Positions 22,674 to 33,389 are shown, numbered from the stretch's first letter. The stretch is DNA of 64,000 nucleotides from Ailurus styani (GCA_002007465.1 LNAC01000030.1:8652885-8716884), one strand, 5' to 3'. Numbers and translations are program-made. Notes: generated by a model not told the origin, from the sequence alone.

Positions 22674-23552
22674 ATGACAAAATTGAAAACTCACTTCAAA
22701 AAAAAGAACAAGAGACAGTACCAAATGCCAGGGACCTAATCAATACAGACATTAGTAAGATGTTGGAACTAGAGTTCAGAATGATGACTATAAAGGTACT
22801 GGCTGGGCTTGAAAAAAGCATAGGAGATACTAGAGAATCCCTTTCTGGAGAAATAAAAGAACTGAAATCTAAAATAAAAAAGGCTATTAATGACAAGCAA
22901 TCAAAAATGGAGGCTCTGTTAGGATAAATGAGGCAGAAGAGAGAATTAGTGATATAGAAGACCAAATGATGGAGAATATAGAAGCTCAGAAAAAGAGGGA
23001 TAAACAACTACAGGATCATGAGGGGAGAATTTGAGAGATAAGTGATACCATAAGATGAAACAATATTAGAATAATTGGAACCCCAGAAGAAGAAGAAAGA
23101 AAGAGGGGGGCAGAAAGTATATTGGTGCAAATTATAGCAGAGAACTGCCCTAATTTGGGGAAGGAAACAAGCATCAAAACCAGGAGGCACAGAGAAACCC
23201 CCCCAAAAAAATAAAAATAGGTCAACACCCCATCATCTAATAGTAAAATTTTAAGTCTCAGAGCCAAAGAGAAAATCCTGAAAGCCACTCGGGACAAGAG
23301 GACTGTAACCTACAATTGTAGAAACATTAGATTGGCAGAAGACCTATCCACAGAGACCTGGCAGGCCAGAAAGGACTGAAATGATATATTCAGAGCACTA
23401 AACGAGAAAAATATGCAGCCAAGAATTCTATATCCAGCTAGGTCGCATTGAAAATAGACGGAGAGATAAAAAGTTTCCAGGACACACAAAAACTAAAAGA
23501 ATTTGCGAACACCAAACCAGTCCTACAGGAAATATTGAAAAGGGTTCTCTAA
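22674..23552 (+). pseudogene. L1 ORF1 remnant (RNA-binding chaperone protein)
   Basis: In intact L1s, ORF1p is a trimeric RNA-binding protein needed in cis for retrotransposition. A coiled-coil-like stretch reads 'ISKMLELEFRMMTIKVLAGL' and 'ESLSGEIKELKSKIKKA'. Downstream, RRM and C-terminal sequence is recognisable up to the stop at 23550-23552. The ATG at 22674 is out of frame with the coiled coil. A frameshift gives a stop at 22925-22927, and a CGA-to-TGA type stop lies at 23032-23034. The span of about 290 codons is near the family length. Confidence 0.85.
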
Positions 23553-23633
23553 GCAAAGAGAGAGCCTAAAACTAACATAGACTAGAAAGGAACAGAGACA
23601 AAATACAGTAACAGTCACCTTACAGGAAATACA

Positions 23634-26600
23634 ATGGCACTTAATTCTTATCTTTCAATAGCTACCCTGAAAGTAAATGTGCTAAATGCCCTAATCAAAA
23701 GACACAGGGTATCAGATCGGATAAAAAAGCAAGACCCATCGATATGCTGTCTGCAAGAGATTCACTTTAGATCCAAAGACACCTCCGGATTTAAAGTGAG
23801 GGGGTGGAAAACCATTTACCATGTTAATGGACATCAAAAGAAAGCTACAGTGGCAACCCTTGTATCAGACAAATTAGATTTTAAATGAAAGACTATAATA
23901 AGAGATGAGGAAGGACACTATATCATACTTAAAGAGTTTATCCAACAAGAAGATCTAACAATTTTAAATATCTATGCCCCTAACATGGAAGCAGCCAATT
24001 ACATATGCCAATTAATAATAAAATCAAAGAAACACATTGACAATAATACAATAATAGTAGGGGATTTTAACACTCCCGTCACTGAAATGGACAGATCATC
24101 AAAGCAAAAGATCAACAAGGAAATAAAGGCTTTAAAGGACACACTGGACCAGATGGACTTCACAGATATATTCAGAACATCCCATCCCAAGCAACAGAAT
24201 ACACATTCTTCTCTAGTGCACATGGAACATTTTCCAGAATAGATTACATCCTGAGTCACAAATCAGGTCTCAACCAATACCAAAAGACTGGGATCATTTC
24301 CTGCATATTTTCAGACCACAATGCTTTGAAACTAGAACTCAATCACAAGAGGAAAGTTGGAAAGGACTGAAAAACATGGAGGCTAAAGAGCATCCTACTA
24401 AAGAATGAATGGTTCAACCAGGAAATTAAAGAAGAATTTTTAAAAATTCATGGAAACAAATGAAAATGAAAACACAACTGTTCAAAATCTTTGGGATGCA
24501 GCAAAGGTGGCCCTAAGAGGAAAATATAAAGCAATACAAGACTTTCTCAAAAAACAAGAAATGTCTCAAATACACAATCCAACCCTACACTTAAAGGATC
24601 TGGAGAAAGAACAGCAAATAAACCCTAAAAACAGCAGGAGAAGAGAGATAATAAAGATCAGAGCAGAAATCAATGAAATAGAAACCAAAACAGTAGAACA
24701 GATCAACGGAACTAGGAGCTTATTCTTTGAAATAATTAATAAGATTGATAAACCCCTGGCCAGACTTATTAAAAAGAAAGGAGAAAGGACCCAAATTAAT
24801 AAAATCATGAATGAAGGAGGAGAGATCACAACCAACACCAAAGAAATACAAACAATTATAAGAACATATTATGAACAACAATATGCCGGTAAATTAGACA
24901 ATCTGGAAGAAATGGATGCATTTCTAGAGATATATAAACTACCAAAACTGAACCAGGAAGTAATAGAAAACCTGAACAGGCCCATGACCAGTAAAGAAAT
25001 TAAAACAGTAATCAAAAATCTCCCAACAAACAAGAATCCAGGGCCAGATGGCTTCAAGGGGAATTCTACTAAACATTTAAAGAAAAATTGATACCTATTC
25101 TCCTCAAACTATTCCAAAAAATAGAAATGGAAGGAAAACTTCCAAACTCATTTTATGAGACCAGCATTACCTTGATCCCAAAACCAGACAAAAACCCCAT
25201 CAAAAAGAAGAATTACAGACCAATATCCCTGATGAACATGGATGCAAAAATTCTCACCGAAATACTAGCCAATAGGATCCAACAGTATACATTAAAAGGA
25301 TTATTTACCATGACCAAGTGGTATTTATTCCTGGGCTGCAAGGTTGGTTCAACATCTGCAAATCACTCAATGTGATACAATACATTAATAAAAGAAAGGA
25401 CAAGAGCCATATGATACTCTCAATAGATGTAGAAAAAGCATTTGACAAAGTACAGCATTTTTTCTTGATCAAAACTCTTCACAGTGTAGGGATAGAGTGT
25501 ACATACCCCAATATCATAAAACCCATCTATGAAAAACCCATAGCGAATATCATTCTCAATGGGGAAAAACTGAGAGATTTTCCCCTAAGGTCAGGAACAC
25601 AGCAGGGATGTCCACTATTGCCACTGCTATTCAACATAGTACTAGAAATCCTAGTCTCAGCAATCAGACAACAGAAAGAAATAAAAGGCAGGGCTCCTGG
25701 GTGGCTCAGTTGGTTAAGCAGCTGTCTTCAGCTTGGGTCATGATCCCAGGGTCCTGGGATCAAGCCCTGCATCGGGCTCCCTGCTCCGTGGGGAGCCTGC
25801 TTCTCCCTCTCCCTCTGCTTGCCGCTCTGCCTACTTGTGCTCTCTCTCTCTACCTCTCTGTCAAATAAATAAATAAAATCTTAAAAAAAAAAGAAAGTAA
25901 GAAAGAAAAGGCATCCAAATTGGCAAAGAAAAAGTCAAACTCTCACTCTTTGCTGATGATATGATATTTTTTGTGGAAAACCCAAAAGACTCCACCCCAA
26001 AACTGCTAGAAGCCATACAGGAATTCAGTAAAGTGTCAGGATATAAAATCAATGCACAGAAATCAGTTGCATTTCTACACACCAACAACATGCAGAAGAA
26101 AGAGAAATTAAGGGGTCAATCCCATTTACAATTACACCCAAAAACATAAGACACCTAGGAATAAATCTAACCAAAGAGGCAAAGAATCTGCACTCAGAAA
26201 ACTATTGAATACTCATGAAAGAAATTGAGGAAGACATAAAGAAATGGAAAAATGTTCCATGCTCATGGACTGGAAAAACAAATATTGTGAAAAGGTCCAT
26301 GTTACCTAGAGCAATCTATACATTTAATGCAATCCCTTTCAAAATGCCATCAACTTTTTTCAAAGAAATGAAACAAATAATCCTAAAATTTGTATGGAAC
26401 CAGAAAAGACCTCGAATAGCCAGAGAGATGTTGAAAAAGAAAAGCAAAGCTGGTGGCATCACATTCCAAACTTCAAGCTCTATTATAAAGCTGTAATCAT
26501 GAAGACAGTATGGTACTTGCACATAAACAGACACATAGATCAATGAAACAAAATTGAGACCCCCAGAAATGGACCCTCAACTCTATGGTCAACTAATCTT

Positions 26601-27659
26601 TGACAAAGCAGGAAAGAATGTCCAGTGGAAAAAAGATAGTCTCTTTAACAAATTGTGTTGGGAAAATTGGACACGCACATGCAGAATGAAACTGGGCCAT
26701 TTCCTTACACCACACACAAAAATAGACTCAAGATGGATGAAAGACCTAATTGTGAGAGAAGAATCCATCAAAATCTTTGAGGAGAATATAGGCAGCAACC
26801 TCTTCAACCTTAGCTGCAGCAACTTCTTCCTAGAAACATTGCCAAAGACAAGGGAAGCAAGGGCAAAAATGAACTATTGGGACTTCATCAAGATCAAAAG
26901 CTTTTGCACAGCAAAGGAAAGAGTCAACAAAACCAAAAGACAACTGATAGAATGGGAGAAGATATTTGGAAATGACATATCAGATAAAGGTCTAGTATCC
27001 AAAATCAAGAAAGAACTTATCAAACTCAACACCCAAGAACAAATAATCCAATCAAGAAATGGACAGAAGACATGAACAGACATTTCTGCAAAGAAGACAT
27101 CCAAATGGCCAACAGACACATGAAAAAGTGCTCAACATCACTTGGCATCAGGGAAATACAAACCTGAACCTCAATGAGACACCACCTCACATCAGTCAGA
27201 ATGGCTGAAATTAACAAGTCAGGAATGACAGAAGTTGGCGAGGATATGGAGAAAGGGGAACCCTCCTGCACTGTTTGTGGGCATGCAAGCTGGTGCAGCC
27301 ACTCTGGAAAACCATATGGAGGTTCCTCAGAAAGTTGAAAATAGAGCTGCCCTCTGACCCAGCAATTGCACTACTGGGTATTTACCCCAAAGATACAAAT
27401 GTAGTGATCTGAAGGGGCATGTGCACCCCAGTGTTTATGGCAGCAATGTCCAAAATACCCAAACTATGGAAAGAACCTAGTCCATCAACAGATGAATGGA
27501 TAAAGAAGATGCGGCATATATATACAATGGAATATTACGCAGACATCAAAAAATGAAATCTTGCCATTTGCAACGATGTGGATAGAACTAGAGGGTATTA
27601 TGCTAAGCAAAATAAGTCAATCAGAGAGGGACAATTATCATATGATCTCACTGATATGA
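23634..27659 (+). pseudogene. L1 ORF2 remnant (endonuclease / reverse transcriptase)
   Basis: ORF2p nicks target DNA and reverse-transcribes L1 RNA. The start ATG is at 23634. The endonuclease part shows 'CCLQEIHF' and 'IIVGDFNTP', then 'FSDHNAL' in a shifted frame. The RT part shows 'NKNPGPDGF', '[12 protein letters not shown]', 'QGCPL' and 'LFADDM' (FADD codons at 25949-25960). A TGA stop is at 23886-23888, a frameshift lies near 24,200, a stop near 25,090, and a SINE sits between the QGCP and FADD motifs. The end is taken at TGA 27657-27659. Minus the SINE, this is about 1,270 codons, the usual ORF2 length. Confidence 0.88.
25691..25895 (+). mobile_element. Can-SINE inserted in L1 ORF2
   Basis: Head 'gggctcctgggtggctcagt', CT-rich part and tail 'caaataaataaataaaatc'. 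Target duplication 25673-25690 versus 25896-25913, 16 of 18 matching. It separates the RT 'QGCP' and 'FADD' motifs and dates after the L1 insertion. Confidence 0.96.
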
Positions 27660-27930
27660 GGAATTTGAGAAACGAGACAGAGGATCATAGGGGTAGGGAG
27701 GGATAAATGAATCAAGACAAAACCAGAGAGGGAGACAAACCATAAGAGACTCTTAATCTCAAGAAACAAACCTAGGATTGCTGGAGTGGAGGTGGGTGGG
27801 AGGGATGGGGTGGCTGGGTAACAGATATTGGGGAGGGTATGTGCTATGGTGAGTGCTGTGAACTGTGTAAGACTAATGAATCACAGACCTGTACCACTGA
27901 AACAAATAATACATTATATGTTAATAAAAA

Positions 27931-27962
27931 AATGTGTGTATGTGTGTGTGTGTGTGTGTGTT
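27931..27962. repeat. (TG)n microsatellite at L1 3' junction
   Basis: 'atgtgtgtatgtgtgtgtgt' continues to 27962 and includes the right target duplication of the L1. The left duplication also has a short TG run (21532-21543), so it probably grew from the target sequence. Confidence 0.85.
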
Positions 27963-27984
27963 GTGGTAATAAATGTATTAAGGA

Positions 27985-28215
27985 AATATCCAGAACAGGT
28001 AAATCCATAGATAGAAAGCAGGTGGGTGGTTGCCAGGGACAGGGGGGAGGGGCATGAGGAGTAAATACTTATTGGGCAAGAGGTTTCCTTGCGGGATGAG
28101 GAAAATATTTTGGAACTATACGAACATCACATAACATTGCAAATGCACTAAATGCCACTGAATTTTTTGCTTTGAAATGATTAGTAGTGTATTATCTAAA
28201 TTTCACCTTAATTTA
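27985..28215 (+). mobile_element. Old L1 3' UTR fragment
   Basis: 'aaatccatagatagaaagca', 'gtggttgccagggacagggg' and 'aaatgccactgaatttttt' are the common L1M 3' UTR order. It may be the continuation of an older element interrupted upstream. Confidence 0.75.
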
Positions 28216-28261
28216 AAAGAAAAAAGAAACTGCTGGTTTCCTTCCCTAAATCTCATCTTCT

Positions 28262-28312
28262 GCATACACACATACGCACACACTCAGACACACACAAACA
28301 CACACACATGGA
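28262..28312. repeat. Imperfect (CA)n tract
   Basis: 'acacacatacgcacacactc' continues with 'acacacacaaacacacacac'. Interrupted, so probably less variable than pure tracts. Confidence 0.8.
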
Positions 28313-28399
28313 TATATAATCTCTATAAATTTTTAGATTATAACCCAAAGTATAAAATAAATATCCATGTGTCCATACTGATGCCAATAAGTGATTGAA

Positions 28400-29140
28400 T
28401 TGAAAAATTAATGGATGGGGAGAAGAGACAGATTCCCATGCAAAAAAATTCCAAAGAGTTTATGGAGCTACGCCCCCACCTCAAAGAGGTGGAGCTTAAC
28501 TCCCCCCCTCCTTAAGTGTGGGTTGCACATCTCAGCCTCCTTCCAAAGAATAGAACGTTAAAATAGGTCCAAGGAAGTAACTTTATGTGGAGAAACCTAG
28601 AAACATGATCTTAACTGAATGGTCAAGGGTAACATCACAGTGAAAACCCATGCTGATAACATGGGCCCCCCCAGTATGTGACAAGAAGCACACTTCACCT
28701 CTGTGGTCTTCCTCCCCTAAACCCACAACCCCAGCCTGGGCATGGAAAAAAACATCAGACAATCCCAAACTGAGGGACAGTCTACACAATATCTAACCAA
28801 TAGTCTTCAAGACCGTCCAGGTCATCACAAACAAGGAAAATCTGAGAGACCGTCACAGACCAGCCGAGGCCAAGGAGACACAACAGCTGAACAGAATGTG
28901 GTTTCCCGGATGGCATGCTAGAACAAGAAAGGGACTTTCGGGGAAAACTAGTGAATCAGAATAAACTCTGGGGCTCAGTAAAGAATAGTGTACTTGTGTG
29001 GGTGTCTCTGTGGTGGGAAATGGACCCTGCTAAGGTGAGACACTAACGACAGGGAAAACTGGGGGAAAGGTGTACAGGAACTCTGAACTATCTTTGCAAC
29101 TTTTCTGTAAATCAATAACTATTCTAAAATAAAAGGTTGG
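28400..29140 (+). mobile_element. Old L1 3' UTR
   Basis: Long, ordered match to an L1M 3' UTR: 'cctctgtggtcttcctcccc', 'acatcagacaatcccaaact', 'ctgagagaccgtcacagacc', 'aggaactctgaactatcttt', 'aactattctaaaataaaagg'. It ends in a T/A-rich run. Confidence 0.82.
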
Positions 29141-29194
29141 TTTTTTTTACAAAAGGCAAAGGCAGAACATTAATTAATAAATATTAATGCTATT

Positions 29195-29360
29195 ATATCA
29201 TATACGTATGCATGTGTGATACATATGTACTTCCATGTGCACAGAATATTCTAGAAACACCAGAGGCCTCTGACAGGATCAAGGTGCTTAAAGGACAGAG
29301 GAAGCCACTGTACACCATTTTCTACCTTTTGAATTTTCAATATCAACAATTAAGAAGCAA
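29195..29360 (+). mobile_element. Old L1-like 3' end, tentative
   Basis: 'tacttccatgtgcacagaat' and 'tttctaccttttgaattttc' resemble another class of L1M 3' end. The middle is poorly preserved. The U6 pseudogene begins just after it. Confidence 0.45.
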
Positions 29361-29367
29361 ATGTTCT

Positions 29368-29474
29368 ATGCTGGCTTCAGCAGCACATATAATGAAACTG
29401 TAATGATGTGAAGAAGATCAGCACAGTCCCTGAAGGAGCATAAATGCAAACTTGTGAAGCGTTCCACATTTTTT
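29368..29474 (+). pseudogene. RNU6 pseudogene: U6 snRNA pseudogene
   Basis: About 107 nt, the length of U6, matching along its whole length at roughly 75-80 percent. 'ggcttcagcagcacatataa' corresponds to the U6 5' stem region and 'cttgtgaagcgttccaca' to the 3' region, ending in a T-run. No U6-type TATA or proximal element is evident upstream, and the ACAGAGA-equivalent region is changed. It is a processed, non-functional copy directly followed by an L1 3' end. Confidence 0.9.
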
Positions 29475-29477
29475 AGA

Positions 29478-29635
29478 GTTTAGTGGGTATATAGGGAGTT
29501 TTGGTTTTAGAAGATAAGAAAATTGTGGAGATCTGTTGCACAACACTGTAGGCATATTTAACACTACTTAACTGTACCCTTAAACATGGCTAAGATGACA
29601 AATTTAATGTTCTATGTTGTTTACCGCAATAAAAA
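29478..29635 (+). mobile_element. L1 3' UTR end directly downstream of U6 pseudogene
   Basis: 'gtggagatctgttgcacaac', 'taacactacttaactgtacc', then 'caataaaaaaag' are an L1M 3' end. Only three or four bases separate it from the U6 T-run. Together they may be one chimeric insertion. Confidence 0.75.
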
Positions 29636-29659
29636 AAGAAAGTGTGCTGAAGCAAAAGT

Positions 29660-30390
29660 AACAAAATGTTAACCTCCTTTCAGAGACAGCTATGCGATTT
29701 ATCTGAATAATTACGTTCTATCATTTTCTGCATATTGGAAAAATTAAAATCTTGGGCGAAGGATCCTGCATGTACAAAGGCCCTGAGGCAGGATGAAGCC
29801 CAGCCAGTGTGGGCTGGAGACAGGAGCGAAGGACAAGGTGGCACAGGATGAGAGAAGTAGGTGGGGACGCCATCATACAGCCACTGGAGACAACGCCCTT
29901 CCCGCACATTCCAGAGGCTCCCACACCTGCCAGTCTAGAGACTGCTCCTTCCTCAAGCACCAACAGGGCTCCTGAGTCTGCCTCCAAATCACCCAGCGCC
30001 GGCGGGGCCCAGACTCTGCTCTATCCTGAACATGACAAGCTCATTGTTCCCCTTCTCCTGCAGGCTGCTTTCCTCTCAAGAGGCAGTCCCGAGGTGACAG
30101 GTTTCTGTGGGTGGATCCCCCAAGGCAGAGCTCACAAAGACGCGACTGTCTGGGCCACTGGTCCTGGCTCAGCGGAGCAGAATCCTCCTTGATCCTCCAG
30201 CCTCCACATCAAAGCAGAGATCAAAGCTCCTGCCAGCCATTCGCACACAACGCGCAGCCCAGCCTTGAGGCAGCCGTGGCTCTCCTGGGCACATTTCGCC
30301 CTCAGAGGTGCGGAGGGAGGTAGAGGAAGGACACTAGTGGTCGCTCCTAGGCAATAGCTGCCCAGCAAGAGGAGTGCCAAGCTATAGGGT
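29660..30390. other. Unique sequence, no feature recognised
   Basis: Apart from a short L2/MIR-like phrase at 29,765-29,795 ('caaaggccctgaggcagg') no feature can be named. GC content rises after 29,800. Confidence 0.45.
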
Positions 30391-30394
30391 GGCA

Positions 30395-30525
30395 TCATTT
30401 CCCGCACCCACAGCACTTTACAGTGTGCAGCACACCGCAAGGGAGACTGGGCCGGACCTGCCACGTGCACCACGGGTGAGGAAATGGAATCAGAGTGAGC
30501 CAAGGTCACACAGCTGGCCAGAGGG
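30395..30525 (-). mobile_element. MIR fragment, reverse orientation
   Basis: 'cacagcactttacagtgtgc' and 'gagccaaggtcacacagctg' mark a reverse MIR with a diverged middle. Confidence 0.6.
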
Positions 30526-30659
30526 CCCGGACCCTCGAGATCTCTCTCTGGTGCCCTTCCCAGGCACCCAGGGAGCCCTCCACCCCAGGAGCAGCACTCT
30601 GACCAATGGAGACACCGGAGCTAGATCTCCCAACTGCGCCGCTTGGGAGCTGCAATCTT

Positions 30660-30750
30660 TGGGCAGACAGTGGCCTCCTGACCTTGATCTCCCAAGAGTG
30701 TCAAGTGCAGTGTCTGGCACGTGGTAAATATTCAATAAATGGTAGCTCTT
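30660..30750 (+). mobile_element. L2 or MIR 3' end
   Basis: 'agtgcagtgtctggcacgtg' followed by 'gtaaatattcaataaatggt' is the end shared by L2 and MIR3 copies. Too short to name. Confidence 0.6.
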
Positions 30751-30969
30751 CTTACCGTGACTCCCTAGAAAACACCCACCAGAGCATTGTTACTTAACAG
30801 CCCACTCACGTCCGGCAGGGAGCATAGCATGAGCTGAAACAGGAGGGCTGAGGGCAGGAGAGCACCCCGTAGGCAGGCTCAGTTGTGGTGGGTTGCCCCG
30901 AGCCTCAGGGAGGACCCTCTGGGATAGACCCCAGCCCCACCCCAGGCTCGCCCCCATGGCTGTGATGAA

Positions 30970-31148
30970 ATGTGAGGCATTGGGAGCAGGGAGACCTGGG
31001 GTCCAGTACCCACCCTGATAGAATGTGCCATGTCACGCCACGTAAGTCACTTCCTCTCTGTGCTTTGTGTGTTCTTCATCAGCAAAATGAAGAAGAGTCT
31101 GGACTTCATGAAACTGAAGTTCCCTTCAAAACTAAGGTCCTATGATGT
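30970..31148 (+). mobile_element. MIR fragment
   Basis: 'gggagacctggggtccagta', 'cgtaagtcacttcctctctg' and 'catcagcaaaatgaagaaga' follow the MIR order. Confidence 0.75.
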
Positions 31149-31196
31149 ATTTTATACCCAAATTCCTCCTAAAATGAATAGCTAGGTAGATAGAAA

Positions 31197-31293
31197 TGGA
31201 TGGATGGATGGATGGATGGATGGGTGGATGGGTGGATGGATGGTTGGATGGGTGGATGGATGGATGGGTGGATGGGTGGGTGGTTGGGTGGAT
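31197..31293. repeat. (TGGA)n-related minisatellite
   Basis: About 24 tetranucleotide units of TGGA and TGGG/TGGT variants, giving a mixed 8- and 12-bp higher-order pattern. An open frame through it and the adjacent purine tract encodes only low-complexity residues. Confidence 0.92.
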
Positions 31294-31345
31294 ATTATCC
31301 TCTTTAAGTTACTCTTTAGTTACTATCCTTTTTTAAGGCTGATTC

Positions 31346-31515
31346 AAGAAGAAGAGGAGGAGGGGGAGGGAGAGAAGGAGGGGGAAGAAAAGAAGAAGAA
31401 GAAGAAGAAGAGGAGGAGGAGGAGGAGGAGGAGGAGGAATGAAAAGAGTAGGAAGGAGAAGAGGAGGAGGAGGGGAAGGGGGAGTGGAAAGAGGGAGGAA
31501 ATGAAAGAAGAAAGA
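31346..31515. repeat. Polypurine (GAA/GGA) tract
   Basis: An uninterrupted purine run of 94 bp (31,346-31,439) is followed by further purine runs broken by single T at 31440, 31449, 31485 and 31502. GAA and GGA units have partial mirror symmetry, a composition able to form intramolecular triplex DNA. Confidence 0.93.
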
Positions 31516-32150
31516 CTATCATTTGGGACATTCAGACACCAGCTGCTAAAAGGTAAAACCCATAGGGCTTCCTTCCCCGCTGGTGTTCCAGGAATCGGGA
31601 TAAGGCTCAGACACTCAAGCCTCAAAAAGGAGCACAAAGGAAGGCCTGTCTCTAGGCCCCGCTCCCCCCACCAAGGGAAAGCCCCTCCTGATTTCCCGCT
31701 GCCGAGCCCCGGGCAGTCCAGCATCTGTCTGGTGATCCGGCCTTGGGCTGTGCTTGGACTGGAATCTGTCGGAAAGCCCTCTTACTGCAACCGGGAGAAA
31801 GGTAGACCAGGATCAGGAGTCAAGAGCTTCTTATGGCTGAAAAGCCCGCTCCATTTATAGGCTGCAGTGTCACCCTAGTGAAACACCACACCATCTCAGC
31901 AAGCTAACTATTCTACGGACTAAAATGAGCAATGGAACCTCTGCAGTGTCCTGTGAACCACCAACCTGAAGAGCCAACCGCCTCGTGGGCACCTCCGTCC
32001 CCCTGAGGCACAGCGGGCACCTCAGACCCATCTGAAACTCACCTCCCGCAGCCTTCCCACCTGCGAACATGACTCTGCTATTTCTCCCGCTCACAGGACT
32101 CAAACTTCAGAATCATCCTTGACCCTTTTGTGAATCCCACTGAATAATGA
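31516..32150. other. Unique sequence, no feature recognised
   Basis: No repeat family or gene evidence. Several CpG at 31,680-31,760, but too few to call an island. Confidence 0.4.
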
Positions 32151-32155
32151 GCAGG

Positions 32156-32530
32156 TGTGATGGTTAATTTTATGGGTCCACTTGACCCGCCACAGAGTGG
32201 CCAGATTCAGGATTCCTTCCGGGAGGGGGGCGGGGGGATCTGTGAAAGGTGCTTCCTCCCCAGAGTGAGTGGGCAGCATCCAGTCTGTTGAGGGCCTGAA
32301 TAGAACAAAAGGCGGGAGAAAGGAGGAATTTGTCCCTTTTTCCTGCCTCCTTGCTTGATCTAGGACATCTCATCTCCTCTCTTCTGCCCTCAGAACTTCC
32401 CCAACCTGGACCATGTTTCATCACGGGCTTTTCTGCTTCTCCAGCAAAGAGCAGACTCCATAATCACGTGAGCCAATTCCTCACAATAAGCCTCCTTTTA
32501 TTGGTTCTGTTTCCTGGAGAACCTAACACA
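32156..32530 (+). mobile_element. MLT2-like solo LTR (ERVL), complete
   Basis: Starts 'tgtgatggttaattttatgg' and ends 'ggagaacctaacaca', with 'gggcctgaatagaacaaaag', 'aatcacgtgagccaattcct' and 'ttattggttctgtttcctgg' in the order of MLT2 LTRs. Flanked by a near-perfect 5-bp duplication 'gcagg' (32151-32155) and 'gcaag' (32531-32535), as expected for ERVL. No internal viral genes are present. Confidence 0.85.
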
Positions 32531-32559
32531 GCAAGTCTTGCTGGTTTCATCCCTGAGTA

Positions 32560-32790
32560 AAAGCTAACAAGTGTCCCACATGCTGCACGCCAGGCCCTAT
32601 TCTAAACACTTTCCATAATTAAGTCAGTCAGTCTTCCCACTGACTCTATGAAGTAGGTACTCTTATCCCCACTTTACAGATGAGAAAACTAAGGCACAGA
32701 GAGGTGAAGTAACCATGAAATGGCAGGACTGAGATTTGAGGGCAGGTCATGCAGCTCCAGGGCCCACATGCTTTGCAGCCACACCATACC
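32560..32790 (-). mobile_element. MIR, reverse orientation, well preserved
   Basis: 'cacgccaggccctattctaa', 'cccactttacagatgagaaa', 'aactaaggcacagagaggtg' give an almost full-length reverse MIR. Confidence 0.85.
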
Positions 32791-32894
32791 ACCTTCGGAG
32801 GACTTCCAATCGCCCCCAAGGCCATAGACCCTGGCACCACCCTCTCTCACAATCAGACTCCCCGCTGAGAGCTCTTTGAAAAGGAGGTCATGTT

Positions 32895-33380
32895 CAAAGC
32901 CTCCAGGCCTTCCCATGTCACTCAGAGCCAAATTGGAAACAGGCACCATGACAGACCGCATCTCCTATCTATGCCCCTCTTCCCCTCTCACCCCCTGCAC
33001 CAGCCACACTGGCCTCCTTGCTCACCACACCCAGAGGTCTTCACATTAGCTGCTCCACTCCCTCTGCCTGGAACACCCTTCCTGTCACCCCCAAGGCTCA
33101 TGCCATCACTTACCAATGAAGTCCTCCCAGAAACCCTATTGAAAATATCAACTGCCGCCCACTGCCCCATTCCCCCTGTCCCCTTGGCAGCACACCATCC
33201 CATCACAGCCTGTGAGCCATCTGATCTGTGGCTGATATGCCATCTAGGTCCCCACTAGATAAAGCCCTCCGTGCAGGCAGGCCCCAGGTTTGTTTTGTTC
33301 ACCGCTATATCCCCTGGGGTTCGAATAGTCCCTTACAGTAGGGGCTTGATAAATAGGTACTGAATAAATGAATGAACTCA
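32895..33380 (+). mobile_element. L2 LINE 3' end, long
   Basis: 'ctgctccactccctctgcct', 'ggaacacccttcctgtcacc', 'caggcaggccccaggtttgt' and 'gataaataggtactgaataa' are in L2 order. One of the longest L2 copies here. Frames inside it are not genes. Confidence 0.85.
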
Positions 33381-33389
33381 CGACTAAAT

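Larger units (their letters stand above)
21544..27927 (+). mobile_element. Near full-length carnivore L1, inactive
   Basis: This element has a GC-rich 5' part, T-rich 5' UTR, ORF1, ORF2, 3' UTR and an A-rich end. Target duplications 'aaaaatgtgtgtgt' at the left (from 21528) and 'aaaaatgtgtgt' at the right (27928-27939) bracket it. Without the SINE at 25691 it is about 6.2 kb, close to a complete L1. Both ORFs contain stops and frameshifts, so it cannot move on its own. It landed in the tail of an older L1. Confidence 0.93.

Noticed and set aside
22526..22927. 133-codon frame with a hydrophobic N-terminus resembling a membrane protein
   Set aside because: The hydrophobic part is translation of the T-rich L1 5' UTR; the C-terminal half is ORF1 coiled coil.
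28471..28490. Small inverted repeat ('ccacctc' - 'gaggtgg')
   Set aside because: Seven-bp stem inside a decayed L1 3' UTR; expected by chance and no T-run follows.
29368..29474. Functional U6 snRNA gene
   Set aside because: About one fifth to one quarter of positions differ from U6, the ACAGAGA region is altered, and no U6-type promoter is visible upstream.
31204..31860. 218-codon forward open frame
   Set aside because: It reads through a TGGA minisatellite and a polypurine tract, giving only Met-Asp-Gly-Trp and Lys/Arg/Glu repeats. No domain or splice context.
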